DNA of 6,486 nt from an uncultured delta proteobacterium (lineage in GTDB: Bacteria > Myxococcota_A > Bradymonadia > REDH01). Location: contig CAIQPA010000036.1 in the NCBI GenBank assembly GCA_903873545.1, positions 1-6,486 of the forward strand, given 5' to 3'. Shown piece by piece: positions 1-5,497 of this stretch (within the stretch, counting starts at the first letter, position 1; every line of letters starts with the position of its first letter). Under the pieces are notes generated by a model. That model was not told the origin of the DNA. It did no database searches and worked only from the letters and a program-made list of their open reading frames with translations. The position numbers and the translations under genes were made by a program.

Positions 1-539
1 CGCACGGTATGACCAAGCGGGTGGGCATCGCGGCTGCGCTCATCGGCAACCCCGAGGTGCTCCTGCTAGACGAGCCTACCACCGGCCTCGACCCGCGCAG
101 CGCCTGCCACATCAAGGAGATCATCGCCCGTCAGGCGCCCCGCGCCACGGTGCTGGTCTCGAGCAACCAGCTGGCCGATGTGCAGGAGATCTGCACCCAC
201 GGCGCCATTCTCGACCATGGCAAGCTGGTGCAGGCCGGCACCATCGGCGAGCTCACGCGGCAGGGCCAGGAGCTGTCGCTCGAACTGGGCCGCGGCGCGC
301 CGGTACCGCTCACCGAACTCATGGCCGCACTCGGTGGCGACGCCAAGGCGGAGCTCACCGCACTTACCGACCTCCGCATCGCCTACGACGCCCGCCGCGA
401 CCCGGCCGAGGCCATCGCCATCGTCCTCCGCGTGCTGCTGGACCACCAGGTCCCCATCCTTGCCCTGCGCCGCGGTACCTCGCTGGAGAAGGCCTTCATG
501 GCAATGACCTCCGAGCGGGACTGGGGCGGGGTGGAGTAG
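1..539 (+). CDS. ABC transporter ATP-binding protein (ABC-2 type), 3' part only
   Basis: This is the C-terminal part of the nucleotide-binding subunit of an ABC transporter, which would power a membrane permease at the inner face of the cytoplasmic membrane. The reading frame is open at the left edge and ends with TAG at 537-539. The Met at 9 is internal: the frame reads His-Gly just before Met-Thr-Lys-Arg, the end of a degenerate signature motif (SHGM...KR type) typical of ABC-2 exporters. Counting from that Met, Walker B is LLLDEP at residues 18-23, followed by the D-loop GLDP at 26-29. The H-loop position reads SSNQL instead of the usual SSHxL (Asn at residue 53, codon 165-167). The last ~90 residues are the usual C-terminal extension, ending in SLEKAFMAMT. 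Walker A is outside the window. Substrate and permease partner cannot be told. The next gene converges on it with only 5 bp between stops. Confidence 0.93.
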   Translation, partial: HGMTKRVGIAAALIGNPEVLLLDEPTTGLDPRSACHIKEIIARQAPRATVLVSSNQLADVQEICTHGAILDHGKLVQAGTIGELTRQGQELSLELGRGAPVPLTELMAALGGDAKAELTALTDLRIAYDARRDPAEAIAIVLRVLLDHQVPILALRRGTSLEKAFMAMTSERDWGGVE

Positions 540-544
540 GGCGC

Positions 545-1423
545 TCAGCGACCCGCGGCGGCCATCGCGAGGGCTACCTCCACGGGATCGCCCTTCGCGC
601 GCAGCGCCTCGATGGCCTCGGCCGGCAGCATGGTGGCCGCCACCTCGAGGAGCCGGTCCAGCGTAGCCTGCCGCGCCGATGCCTCTCCGCGCTCTTCTCC
701 GAGCGCAATTCCGCGCTCTTCTCCGAGCGCAACTCCACGCGCCTCCGCCTGCTTCAGGCGGCTGCCATAGGTCTCTACCAGCTCGCGCCATGTTGTCGGG
801 AACGACTCATCGGTGACCATCGGCTGGCTCATTGCACACTCCCTGAGGGCGGTTTCACGCAAAGTGACGGAGCAGGTTTCGTCCGTCAAGAGGTAATGAA
901 TTCGGCTTAGATGCTCGGCGTGCGCCATGTTTGCAACCGCAAGCCGGAGGAAACTGTGACCCGGCGCTTCAGGCAGATGCGACGCCGCGCAGAGCATTAC
1001 CTGACCGGCCAAACCCATGTCGAATTGCCACGAACCCGATACCGGTCCGGGCATGAGAAGGGCGGCAAACTCCTCTAGCCGAGCCTGGGGCAGATGGTGG
1101 CAGAGGATGAACAGCCGCGCGCTGGTGCTCGGTTCACCCTCGCCCCGGTAGATCATGGCCTTGATGATGTAGTCGGCGAGCATGTCGCGGCTCAGTACCC
1201 CCGACACCTGCTCCACTGCTACTTTGTGCCCTTCAAAGAAGGGGACGAAGGGCCCCCAGATCGGCGAAACACTCGCCCTTGCATCCACCGCGAAGTCGAT
1301 GCGCAGGGCATCACGGAAGAGCACGAGCTCACGCTCAAAGGTGCCCTCCGCATGGCCGATCCGGAGGATGCTGGCTGCATGGTTCTCGTGCGATTTGGGA
1401 TCGGTGGGGTCGGTGGGATGCAT
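545..1423 (-). CDS. Hypothetical protein with LGEERG repeat tail, possibly Rpn/PD-(D/E)XK-related
   Basis: This encodes a 292-residue protein of unknown function that I do not firmly recognise. The start chosen is the ATG at 1423, which has GAGG 4 bp upstream. An ATG at 1459 would add 12 residues but has no purine-rich site, and an open frame back to 1654 looks non-coding. The N-terminal half contains RIDFAVDA (about residues 41-48), then VAVEQVSG (about 68-75) and an ADYIIKAMIY helix. This order vaguely recalls the Asp...Glu-x-x core of PD-(D/E)XK nucleases, but the catalytic Lys is not evident. After a helical middle comes WRELVETYGSRLKQAEARG and two tandem octapeptides of the form (V/I)ALGEERG at 231-246, then a short helical end. 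Charged Gly/Glu/Arg repeat tails like this are common in Rpn/YhgA-like transposase-related proteins. That similarity is an inference from style, not from a motif match. The gene is monocistronic and convergent with the ABC gene. Confidence 0.72.
   Translation of the reverse strand: MHPTDPTDPKSHENHAASILRIGHAEGTFERELVLFRDALRIDFAVDARASVSPIWGPFVPFFEGHKVAVEQVSGVLSRDMLADYIIKAMIYRGEGEPSTSARLFILCHHLPQARLEEFAALLMPGPVSGSWQFDMGLAGQVMLCAASHLPEAPGHSFLRLAVANMAHAEHLSRIHYLLTDETCSVTLRETALRECAMSQPMVTDESFPTTWRELVETYGSRLKQAEARGVALGEERGIALGEERGEASARQATLDRLLEVAATMLPAEAIEALRAKGDPVEVALAMAAAGR
687..734. repeat. Tandem direct repeat, two 24-bp units
   Basis: Units 687-710 and 711-734 are identical except for one T/C difference near the end. 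The core shared by both is CGCGCTCTTCTCCGAGCGCA. The unit is eight codons long, so each copy adds one (V/I)ALGEERG octapeptide to the minus-strand protein without shifting the frame. A degenerate third copy seems to follow at 735-750. It looks like a recent slippage duplication inside a coding region. Confidence 0.9.
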
Positions 1424-1946
1424 CGGGCCTCGAAGAGGGTGATGTTCCCTTGTCGTCATCTGCGCGCCGTTGTTGCCGAGCTGGTGAACGATTTTTGCCG
1501 CGCTCCGCGATCGCTCAGGAAGGGTTCCTTGGCACCGTCTGTCCTCCGCTCCACCCCGCGATCCGCCAGCACCTGCACGGCTTCGGGGAGGGGGGCTCCC
1601 CAATTCCACCCAACGGATCGAAACCCCCGCTTGTCTGCCTTGCCTTCCCTCCATTGGCGTCCATACTGTCTAACCTCCCTCCTGCCTGACGAGCCCGACC
1701 ATGGCCCTCCAACGACCTCAGTCCCCTGCGAGTGCGTCCACGGATGGCCGGCCGGATCGTCCCGCTGGAGCAGGGTGCGACCGGCACGCCGTCGCATAAT
1801 CGCTTCATCGAGACGCCCCGGGGGGCCGTGATTTCGCAGCGATCCTCCGCTGCCGATTTTGCGTGAATAGCCGACCGTCCGCCACGTCCCCCCTCTCCCT
1901 CTCAGTCCCCTCCTGCGCCTGTGCGCCGCTCCCTCTGTAAGGCCCC
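1424..1946. other. Intergenic region without a convincing gene
   Basis: About 520 bp separate the divergent starts at 1423 and 1947. Open frames cross it on both strands, but their products are rich in Arg, Gly, Trp and Ser, have no recognisable motif, and lack ribosome binding sites. The third-position GC bias seen in real genes here is not evident. A small hairpin is visible: GGGGAG at 1585-1590 pairs with CTCCCC at 1596-1601, enclosed by a more distant CGATCCG (1559-1565) / CGGATCG (1614-1620) pair. I see no tRNA, terminator T-run or clear promoter. The region presumably holds the promoters of the two flanking genes, or remnants of a decayed gene. Confidence 0.5.
1938..1942 (+). promoter_or_regulatory. 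Ribosome binding site for the 305-residue gene
   Basis: TAAGG lies 4 bp before the ATG at 1947. It supports that ATG as the start and the plus strand as the coding strand in a region where long minus-strand frames also exist. Confidence 0.5.
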
Positions 1947-2864
1947 ATGAAGTCCAACAACCCCCGCAAGCCCACCGACACCAGCGCTCTCTCCGGCGAC
2001 GATGCCACCGAATCGGCCTCCGCCACCACCGCGACCTCGCAGCCTGCGCCCAGTCTCCCCGATGCCACCACCGAGGCGCTGCTGCAGACCGTCATCGCCA
2101 TCGCGCCGCATGAGCTGCAGCCCGATCTGGTTGCATCGGTCGGCGATCTCCCGCGCGCGCCGCTCGCCCTCGACCCCCTCCTCATGCTCGGCGGCGGCAT
2201 CCAAGACAGCGCCGCCCAGATTGCCGCCGCCATCAACGGATTCACCGCCGTCCTGCAGCAGATCCTGCCGGCTGTGCAGGCAGCGCTCGCCAAGGCCCAG
2301 CAGCCTGCCGCAGAGTCGCCCCCGGCCGTCGCCTCCGAGAGGCCCGCGCCTGCGGAGGATGAGGACGACGATGACGACTGGAAGCCCCGCTTCATCAACA
2401 TGCCGCCTCCGCCCGGGTTCGGCATGCCGCGCGGCGCAGGCCGCGTCCCGCCCGGCTTCGCCCGCATGCACCGCCTGATCAGGAGAGGTAGCTGGGACGA
2501 GATTGAGGCCGAGTACCGCCGCGGTTCCGGTGGCGAGGCCATGCCCGAGGATATCCGAGCGCGCATCGCCAAGGTCCGCAAAGAGTTGGGGCTCAGCGGA
2601 CCGCCGAAGCGCGAAGTGGCCTGGCCCATGCCGGAGTCCACCAAGGCTCTCCCCTTCACCCTCACGCCCGAGATGATGCTCGCCCCCCTCCGCGCCGACC
2701 TCGCCAAGCATGGCAAGCCCGGCGGTCAGCCCCCCGCCGCGGCCGCCGAAGAGGCGGATGTATCGGGCGAGATCCCGGCAGATTCGCCCGACCATCCTGA
2801 CGCGCCCGGCAACGAAGGGATGATCCCCAATCGCCGCAAGAAGCCGCCCTCCGATCTCAACTAG
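1947..2864 (+). CDS. Hypothetical Pro/Ala-rich acidic-patch protein
   Basis: This encodes a 305-residue protein that I do not recognise. Residues 1-40 are Ser/Thr/Asp/Pro-rich and probably disordered. Residues 41-118 form a hydrophobic, Ala/Leu/Gln-rich stretch likely to be helical (GFTAVLQQILPAVQAALAKA region). Then come a Pro/Ala linker, an acidic run EDEDDDDDW at 137-145, a PPPPGFGMPRG segment at 163-173 and a basic-amphipathic block (MHRLIRRGSWDEIEAEYRRG, 174-193). RIAKVRKELGLSGPPKR follows near 206-222, and the tail is again disordered and ends with basic RRKKPPSDLN. There is no signal peptide or membrane segment. Codons end overwhelmingly in C or G in this frame, which favours it over long antisense frames. 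TAAGG precedes the ATG. A small gene follows 65 bp downstream. The modular charged/disordered layout suggests a scaffold or adaptor role, but that is a guess. Confidence 0.8.
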   Translation: MKSNNPRKPTDTSALSGDDATESASATTATSQPAPSLPDATTEALLQTVIAIAPHELQPDLVASVGDLPRAPLALDPLLMLGGGIQDSAAQIAAAINGFTAVLQQILPAVQAALAKAQQPAAESPPAVASERPAPAEDEDDDDDWKPRFINMPPPPGFGMPRGAGRVPPGFARMHRLIRRGSWDEIEAEYRRGSGGEAMPEDIRARIAKVRKELGLSGPPKREVAWPMPESTKALPFTLTPEMMLAPLRADLAKHGKPGGQPPAAAAEEADVSGEIPADSPDHPDAPGNEGMIPNRRKKPPSDLN

Positions 2865-2884
2865 TTCCGCATCGCTCGCCCCGT

Positions 2885-2910
2885 GAGACCCGCTTGGGGT
2901 CTCCTGTTTT
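2885..2910 (+). terminator. Hairpin plus T-run, candidate intrinsic terminator or attenuator
   Basis: GAGACCC (2885-2891) pairs perfectly with GGGTCTC (2897-2903) around a 5-base loop, and TGTTTT follows at 2905-2910. It lies 20 bp after the stop of the 305-residue gene and 19 bp before the next start. The stem is short and the T-run is interrupted, so termination may be partial. It may end the upstream transcript or tune read-through into the 63-residue gene. Confidence 0.55.
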
Positions 2911-2919
2911 CCTCGCACT

Positions 2920-2923
2920 GGAG
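2920..2923 (+). promoter_or_regulatory. Ribosome binding site that fixes a TTG start
   Basis: GGAG sits 6 bp upstream of TTG at 2930-2932, an ideal spacing. The in-frame TTG at 2894 has no such site and lies inside the hairpin, so 2930 is the better start for the small gene. Confidence 0.55.
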
Positions 2924-2929
2924 TCCTGT

Positions 2930-3121
2930 TTGACCAACACCGCTGTCCTGCTCCCCACCGCCGACACCTCCACCCGCAACGATACGGCATCGCGGCTCAC
3001 GCCCGACCTGCTGCTCGGCGTGGAACCGATCCTCCTCTTCAACAGCCGCGGCAATCGCCTCCACTGCTTCAGCAGCAGGGCACAGGCCGTCGCCTTCCTC
3101 CGCGCCGCGATGACCCGCTAG
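2930..3121 (+). CDS. Small hypothetical protein, 63 residues, TTG start
   Basis: This encodes a small protein of unknown family. The start is TTG at 2930, chosen for the well-placed GGAG; the stop is TAG at 3119-3121. The N-terminal third is Thr/Ala-rich and polar. It is followed by a compact segment LTPDLLLGVEPILLFNSRGN (residues 23-42) and RLHCFSSRAQAVAFLRAAM to the end, which could be a small beta-strand plus helix fold. There is no signal peptide or membrane helix. Third codon positions are almost all G or C, which argues it is real despite its size. It lies 65 bp downstream of the 305-residue gene in the same direction and may be co-transcribed with it by read-through of the intervening hairpin. 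It ends against the HAD gene on the other strand, and the two stop codons share CTAG at 3118-3121. Confidence 0.6.
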   Translation: MTNTAVLLPTADTSTRNDTASRLTPDLLLGVEPILLFNSRGNRLHCFSSRAQAVAFLRAAMTR

Positions 3122-3819
3122 CGGTCCACGCTCGCCACTGCGCCATCCGCAGAGCGCCAATCGAGGATGGGCCATCCACGCCGCGCCGCCACCCGCCGTA
3201 ACCGCGGATCGGGCTGCACAATGCGCGGCCGTGCTACCGCCTCGAGCATCGGAAGGTCGGAGAGCGAGTCGGTGTAGAACCAGCTCTCTGCGACGCTACC
3301 TCCATGCTCGGCTGCCCAGCGCTCTGCTCGCGTAGTCTTGCCCGCGCCGTAGCAGATGGGCCGCTCGATCTCGCCCGTCAGCAGCCCTGCGCTGTCGGCG
3401 ATAAAGTGGTTGCTCACCCAGCCGTCGAGCCCCCAGGTGCGGGTCGCAACCGCGGCCTGGTAGGGCGAGCTGTTGGTCAGCATCACACAGCGGTGGCCCT
3501 CTGCCCGGTGCCAGTCGAGTGCGGCCCGGGCCCCGGGCTGGAGCCGGTGGGCCACCTGCGCCAGAAACCAGTCCTCGGTGCGGGCCCGCAGTGCACGATC
3601 GGCCACGCCACGGTAGTGGGCCAGCGCCTGGCTGTAGGCACGGTCGAGGTCGATCAGCGACAGGTGGTAGAGCCCCAGCCAGACCATGGCGCGCGCCGCC
3701 TGCAGCGACGAGATGATGCCCTCACGCCGCTCGTGCTCCACCCAGAGTCTGCCGGTGTTTTCGGCGACGAGTGTACGGTCGAGATCAAAGAAGGCGAGAG
3801 GTGTGTGCGACGGCTGCAT
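3118..3819 (-). CDS. HAD-IB family hydrolase (SerB-like phosphatase)
   Basis: This encodes a 233-residue cytoplasmic haloacid-dehalogenase-superfamily phosphatase, close to the usual length of subfamily IB enzymes. All four HAD motifs are visible. Motif I is FFDLDRTL, with nucleophile Asp12 and acid/base Asp14. Motif II is MLTNSSP, with Thr115. The motif III lysine is Lys161 in GAGKTTRAE. Motif IV is YTDSLSDLPML, with Asp184 and Asp188 for Mg2+. Residues ~20-95 form the helical C1 cap expected in this group. The C-terminal RRGWPILDW is typical of the HAD-IB/CicA-like proteins. The family includes phosphoserine phosphatases and related enzymes that hydrolyse small phosphate monoesters; the actual substrate cannot be told. 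The start is ATG at 3817-3819, with AAGG about 8 bp upstream. It is divergent from the AbiE operon and convergent with the 63-residue gene. Confidence 0.93.
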   Translation of the reverse strand: MQPSHTPLAFFDLDRTLVAENTGRLWVEHERREGIISSLQAARAMVWLGLYHLSLIDLDRAYSQALAHYRGVADRALRARTEDWFLAQVAHRLQPGARAALDWHRAEGHRCVMLTNSSPYQAAVATRTWGLDGWVSNHFIADSAGLLTGEIERPICYGAGKTTRAERWAAEHGGSVAESWFYTDSLSDLPMLEAVARPRIVQPDPRLRRVAARRGWPILDWRSADGAVASVDR

Positions 3820-3949
3820 GGGGCGGCCTTAGTCCGACTCGTGGCGGAGGGGTAGGGTGTGCGGTGGGCTAGCGTCGGCCAGCGCGAACAAAGTTCTGGA
3901 CGCGTTACGCCAGCTCTGGTTGGATAGAAACTGCTACAGTTGTCGGTAA
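3820..3949. promoter_or_regulatory. Divergent promoter region of the HAD gene and AbiE operon, with candidate operator
   Basis: This 130-bp gap must carry the promoters of both flanking units. Close to the abiEi start there is CCAG-CT-CTGG (3910-3919), with another CTGG at 3896-3899, which gives overlapping inverted arms. AbiEi proteins are known to repress their own operon by binding inverted repeats in the promoter, so these arms are a possible operator. I cannot identify well-spaced -35/-10 boxes; TACAGT at 3935-3940 is a weak -10 candidate. The link is inferred from position only. Confidence 0.3.
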
Positions 3950-4564
3950 GTGATGCAATATCGTTCCAATCTCCAACCAGACCTGATCCTCCGTGTCGTG
4001 ACAGACCTTGGTGGCATCGCACGCACCTCCGAGATTCTCCGTGCCGAGGTCCATCCGCGCGAGCTCTACGCAGCGCGCGAAGACGGCACCCTCGTCGAGG
4101 TGTCACGCGGGCTCTTCCGGCTTGCCTCTCTGCCCATGACAGAACCCGATCTGATCATCGTTGCGAGCCGCATGCCGACGGCTCGAATCTGCCTCGTTTC
4201 TGCGCTCCATCTGCATGGTCTTACCCGCGACATTCCCCGCGCGGTTCACGTTGCCCTGCCGCGTGGAAGACATCCTGCTCGCCTCGAGGCGCCGCCGATT
4301 GAGGTCTTCCACTTTGCGGCTGCCAGCTACGAAACGGGCGTCGAAATCCACACAATTGACGGCCTCGAACTGCAGGTGACGACACCTGCGAAGTCGGTCG
4401 CCGATGCCTTCAAGTTTCGGTCACGGGTCGGTCTCGAGACGGCCCTCGACGCGCTTCGTCAGACGCTTGCACAGGGCGCAGCCACCCCCGCCGAGCTGTT
4501 TCGGATGGCAGCCGTCAATCGTGTCGAATCCGTGATGCGCCCCTACCTCGAGGCGCTGACATGA
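3950..4564 (+). CDS. abiEi: AbiEi-family type IV antitoxin / transcriptional repressor
   Basis: This encodes the 204-residue antitoxin of an AbiE type IV toxin-antitoxin system. In known systems AbiEi counteracts the AbiEii nucleotidyltransferase without binding it directly, and it represses its own operon through an N-terminal winged helix. The N-terminal segment here (about 10-58, with GGIARTSEILRAEVHPRELY then GTLVEVSRGLFRL) is a typical AbiEi winged-helix pattern. The C-terminal domain shows SALHLHGLTRDIP (84-96) and IDGLELQVTTPAKSVADAFK (136-155), then VGLETALDALR, all characteristic of the family. The start is GTG at 3950 or the adjacent ATG at 3953; neither has a strong Shine-Dalgarno, so expression may be weak or near-leaderless. 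The stop TGA overlaps the next ATG by 4 bp, so translation of the two is coupled. Confidence 0.93.
   Translation: MMQYRSNLQPDLILRVVTDLGGIARTSEILRAEVHPRELYAAREDGTLVEVSRGLFRLASLPMTEPDLIIVASRMPTARICLVSALHLHGLTRDIPRAVHVALPRGRHPARLEAPPIEVFHFAAASYETGVEIHTIDGLELQVTTPAKSVADAFKFRSRVGLETALDALRQTLAQGAATPAELFRMAAVNRVESVMRPYLEALT
4550..4553 (+). promoter_or_regulatory. Ribosome binding site for abiEii inside abiEi
   Basis: GAGG lies 7 bp before the ATG at 4561, within the last codons of the antitoxin gene. The toxin therefore has its own site in addition to possible coupling through the ATGA overlap. Confidence 0.5.
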
Positions 4565-5430
4565 CCGAGCGCCAACCCACAAACCTGGGAGCCTCCATCC
4601 GCCAACGGCTCTTGAATCAGGCACGCGCGACCGGCCGGAGCCATCAGGAGCTGGCGGTCCTGTTCGCCATCGAACGCCTGCTCTTCCGACTGGGCAGCTC
4701 CCCCTTTGCCTCGGATTTCGTGCTCAAGGGAGGTCTCATGAACCTGGTCTGGGTGGGTGATTCCGCGCGACCAACGCGTGACCTCGACCTGCTCGGTCTG
4801 GGTGATTGCACGCCCGATGCAGCGGTGACCGCCATCCGTGAGATTGTGGCGATGGATCTCGACGACGGATTGAGCTTCGACCTCTCCTCCATCCGCATCG
4901 TGCCCATCGCGACCGCCCTGCCACAGGCGGGGATTCAGCTCAGCTTCACCTGCGACCTCGGGGGTATGCGGTTGCCACTCCACGTGGATGTAGGCTTCGG
5001 CGATGCGGTGGTTCCTCCGCCAGTTTGGATCTCCTACCCATCGATGCTCGATTTCGAGGCCCCGCGCCTGCTCGGTTACCCCGCCGAGGTCACAGCTGCA
5101 GAGAAACTCCACGCCATAGTGGTTCGGGGGCGGGCCAACACCCGCCTCAAGGACTACTACGATCTCTACACCGCGTCCGGCATGGGGCTGCTCCCCGAGG
5201 AGGGCTTGGCCGAGGCGATTGCACACACCTTCCGGCGTCGAGCGACGGCGATTCCGGAAGAACTCCCGGAGGGCCTCGAGAAGGCGTTCGCCCTAGATCG
5301 AACGAGAGGGGCGCAGTGGGAGGCTTTCAAGCGGAAGTCATCTCTGCCCGCACCAGACCTGCTCTGCGTGACCGAGCAGATCGCACAGTTTGCCGGGCCA
5401 GCGTTCGCACGCGCTCGACAGCACACCTAA
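4561..5430 (+). CDS. abiEii: AbiEii/AbiGii-family nucleotidyltransferase toxin
   Basis: This encodes the 289-residue toxin partner of the AbiE type IV system, a DNA polymerase beta-like nucleotidyltransferase (also called DUF1814). Family members use NTPs and cause growth arrest; characterised relatives modify tRNA acceptor ends. The family motifs are in order: motif I LKGG (55-58) through PTRDLDLL (71-78), with metal-binding Asp74 and Asp76; motif II with Asp143 in HVDVGFGD; motif III AAEKLHAIV (179-187) with Lys182; and motif IV TRLKDYYDL (194-202) with Lys197/Asp198. All expected catalytic residues are present, so the toxin looks intact. It starts at the ATG at 4561, overlapping the abiEi stop, and ends with TAA at 5428-5430. 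No terminator is evident in the 67 bp before the next gene. The pair probably defends against phage by abortive infection and/or stabilises the locus. Confidence 0.95.
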   Translation: MTERQPTNLGASIRQRLLNQARATGRSHQELAVLFAIERLLFRLGSSPFASDFVLKGGLMNLVWVGDSARPTRDLDLLGLGDCTPDAAVTAIREIVAMDLDDGLSFDLSSIRIVPIATALPQAGIQLSFTCDLGGMRLPLHVDVGFGDAVVPPPVWISYPSMLDFEAPRLLGYPAEVTAAEKLHAIVVRGRANTRLKDYYDLYTASGMGLLPEEGLAEAIAHTFRRRATAIPEELPEGLEKAFALDRTRGAQWEAFKRKSSLPAPDLLCVTEQIAQFAGPAFARARQHT

Positions 5431-5497
5431 CCCGCCCACTTCTCCCATCTGCGCAACGACCCTAGTAGAGGAGCCGCCTCACGCTCCGGAACGCCTC

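Noticed and set aside
687..734. Tandem repeats as a CRISPR array
   Set aside because: There are only two directly adjacent units without spacers, and they lie in frame inside a coding region.
66..791. Minus-strand open frame of 241 codons crossing the ABC gene and the next gene
   Set aside because: It overlaps Walker B and the D-loop of a clear ABC ATPase, and its product is Arg/Gly-rich without domains.
1585..1601. GGGGAG/CTCCCC hairpin as a terminator
   Set aside because: No T-run follows on either strand and no gene ends nearby.
1424..1654. N-terminal extension of the 292-residue protein back to the ATG at 1654
   Set aside because: The added segment is Arg/Gly/Ser-rich and looks like translated non-coding DNA, while a start with GAGG is available at 1423.
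1094..1831. Plus-strand open frame of 245 codons over the 292-residue gene and the intergenic region
   Set aside because: It has Cys/Arg/Pro-rich low-quality composition, no ribosome binding site, and lies antisense to a better-supported protein.
1805..2990. Long minus-strand open frames (303 and 362 codons) opposite the 305-residue gene
   Set aside because: Their products are rich in Gly, Arg and Ser with no motif. The plus frame has consistent C/G third positions and a Shine-Dalgarno, so these are antisense shadows.
4543..5226. Minus-strand open frame of 227 codons opposite the AbiEii gene
   Set aside because: It is antisense to a gene with all nucleotidyltransferase motifs; its own product has no recognisable domain.
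3118..5430. HAD hydrolase as a third component of the AbiE defence module
   Set aside because: It is divergently transcribed, has a complete housekeeping-type HAD-IB motif set, and AbiE is known as a two-gene system.
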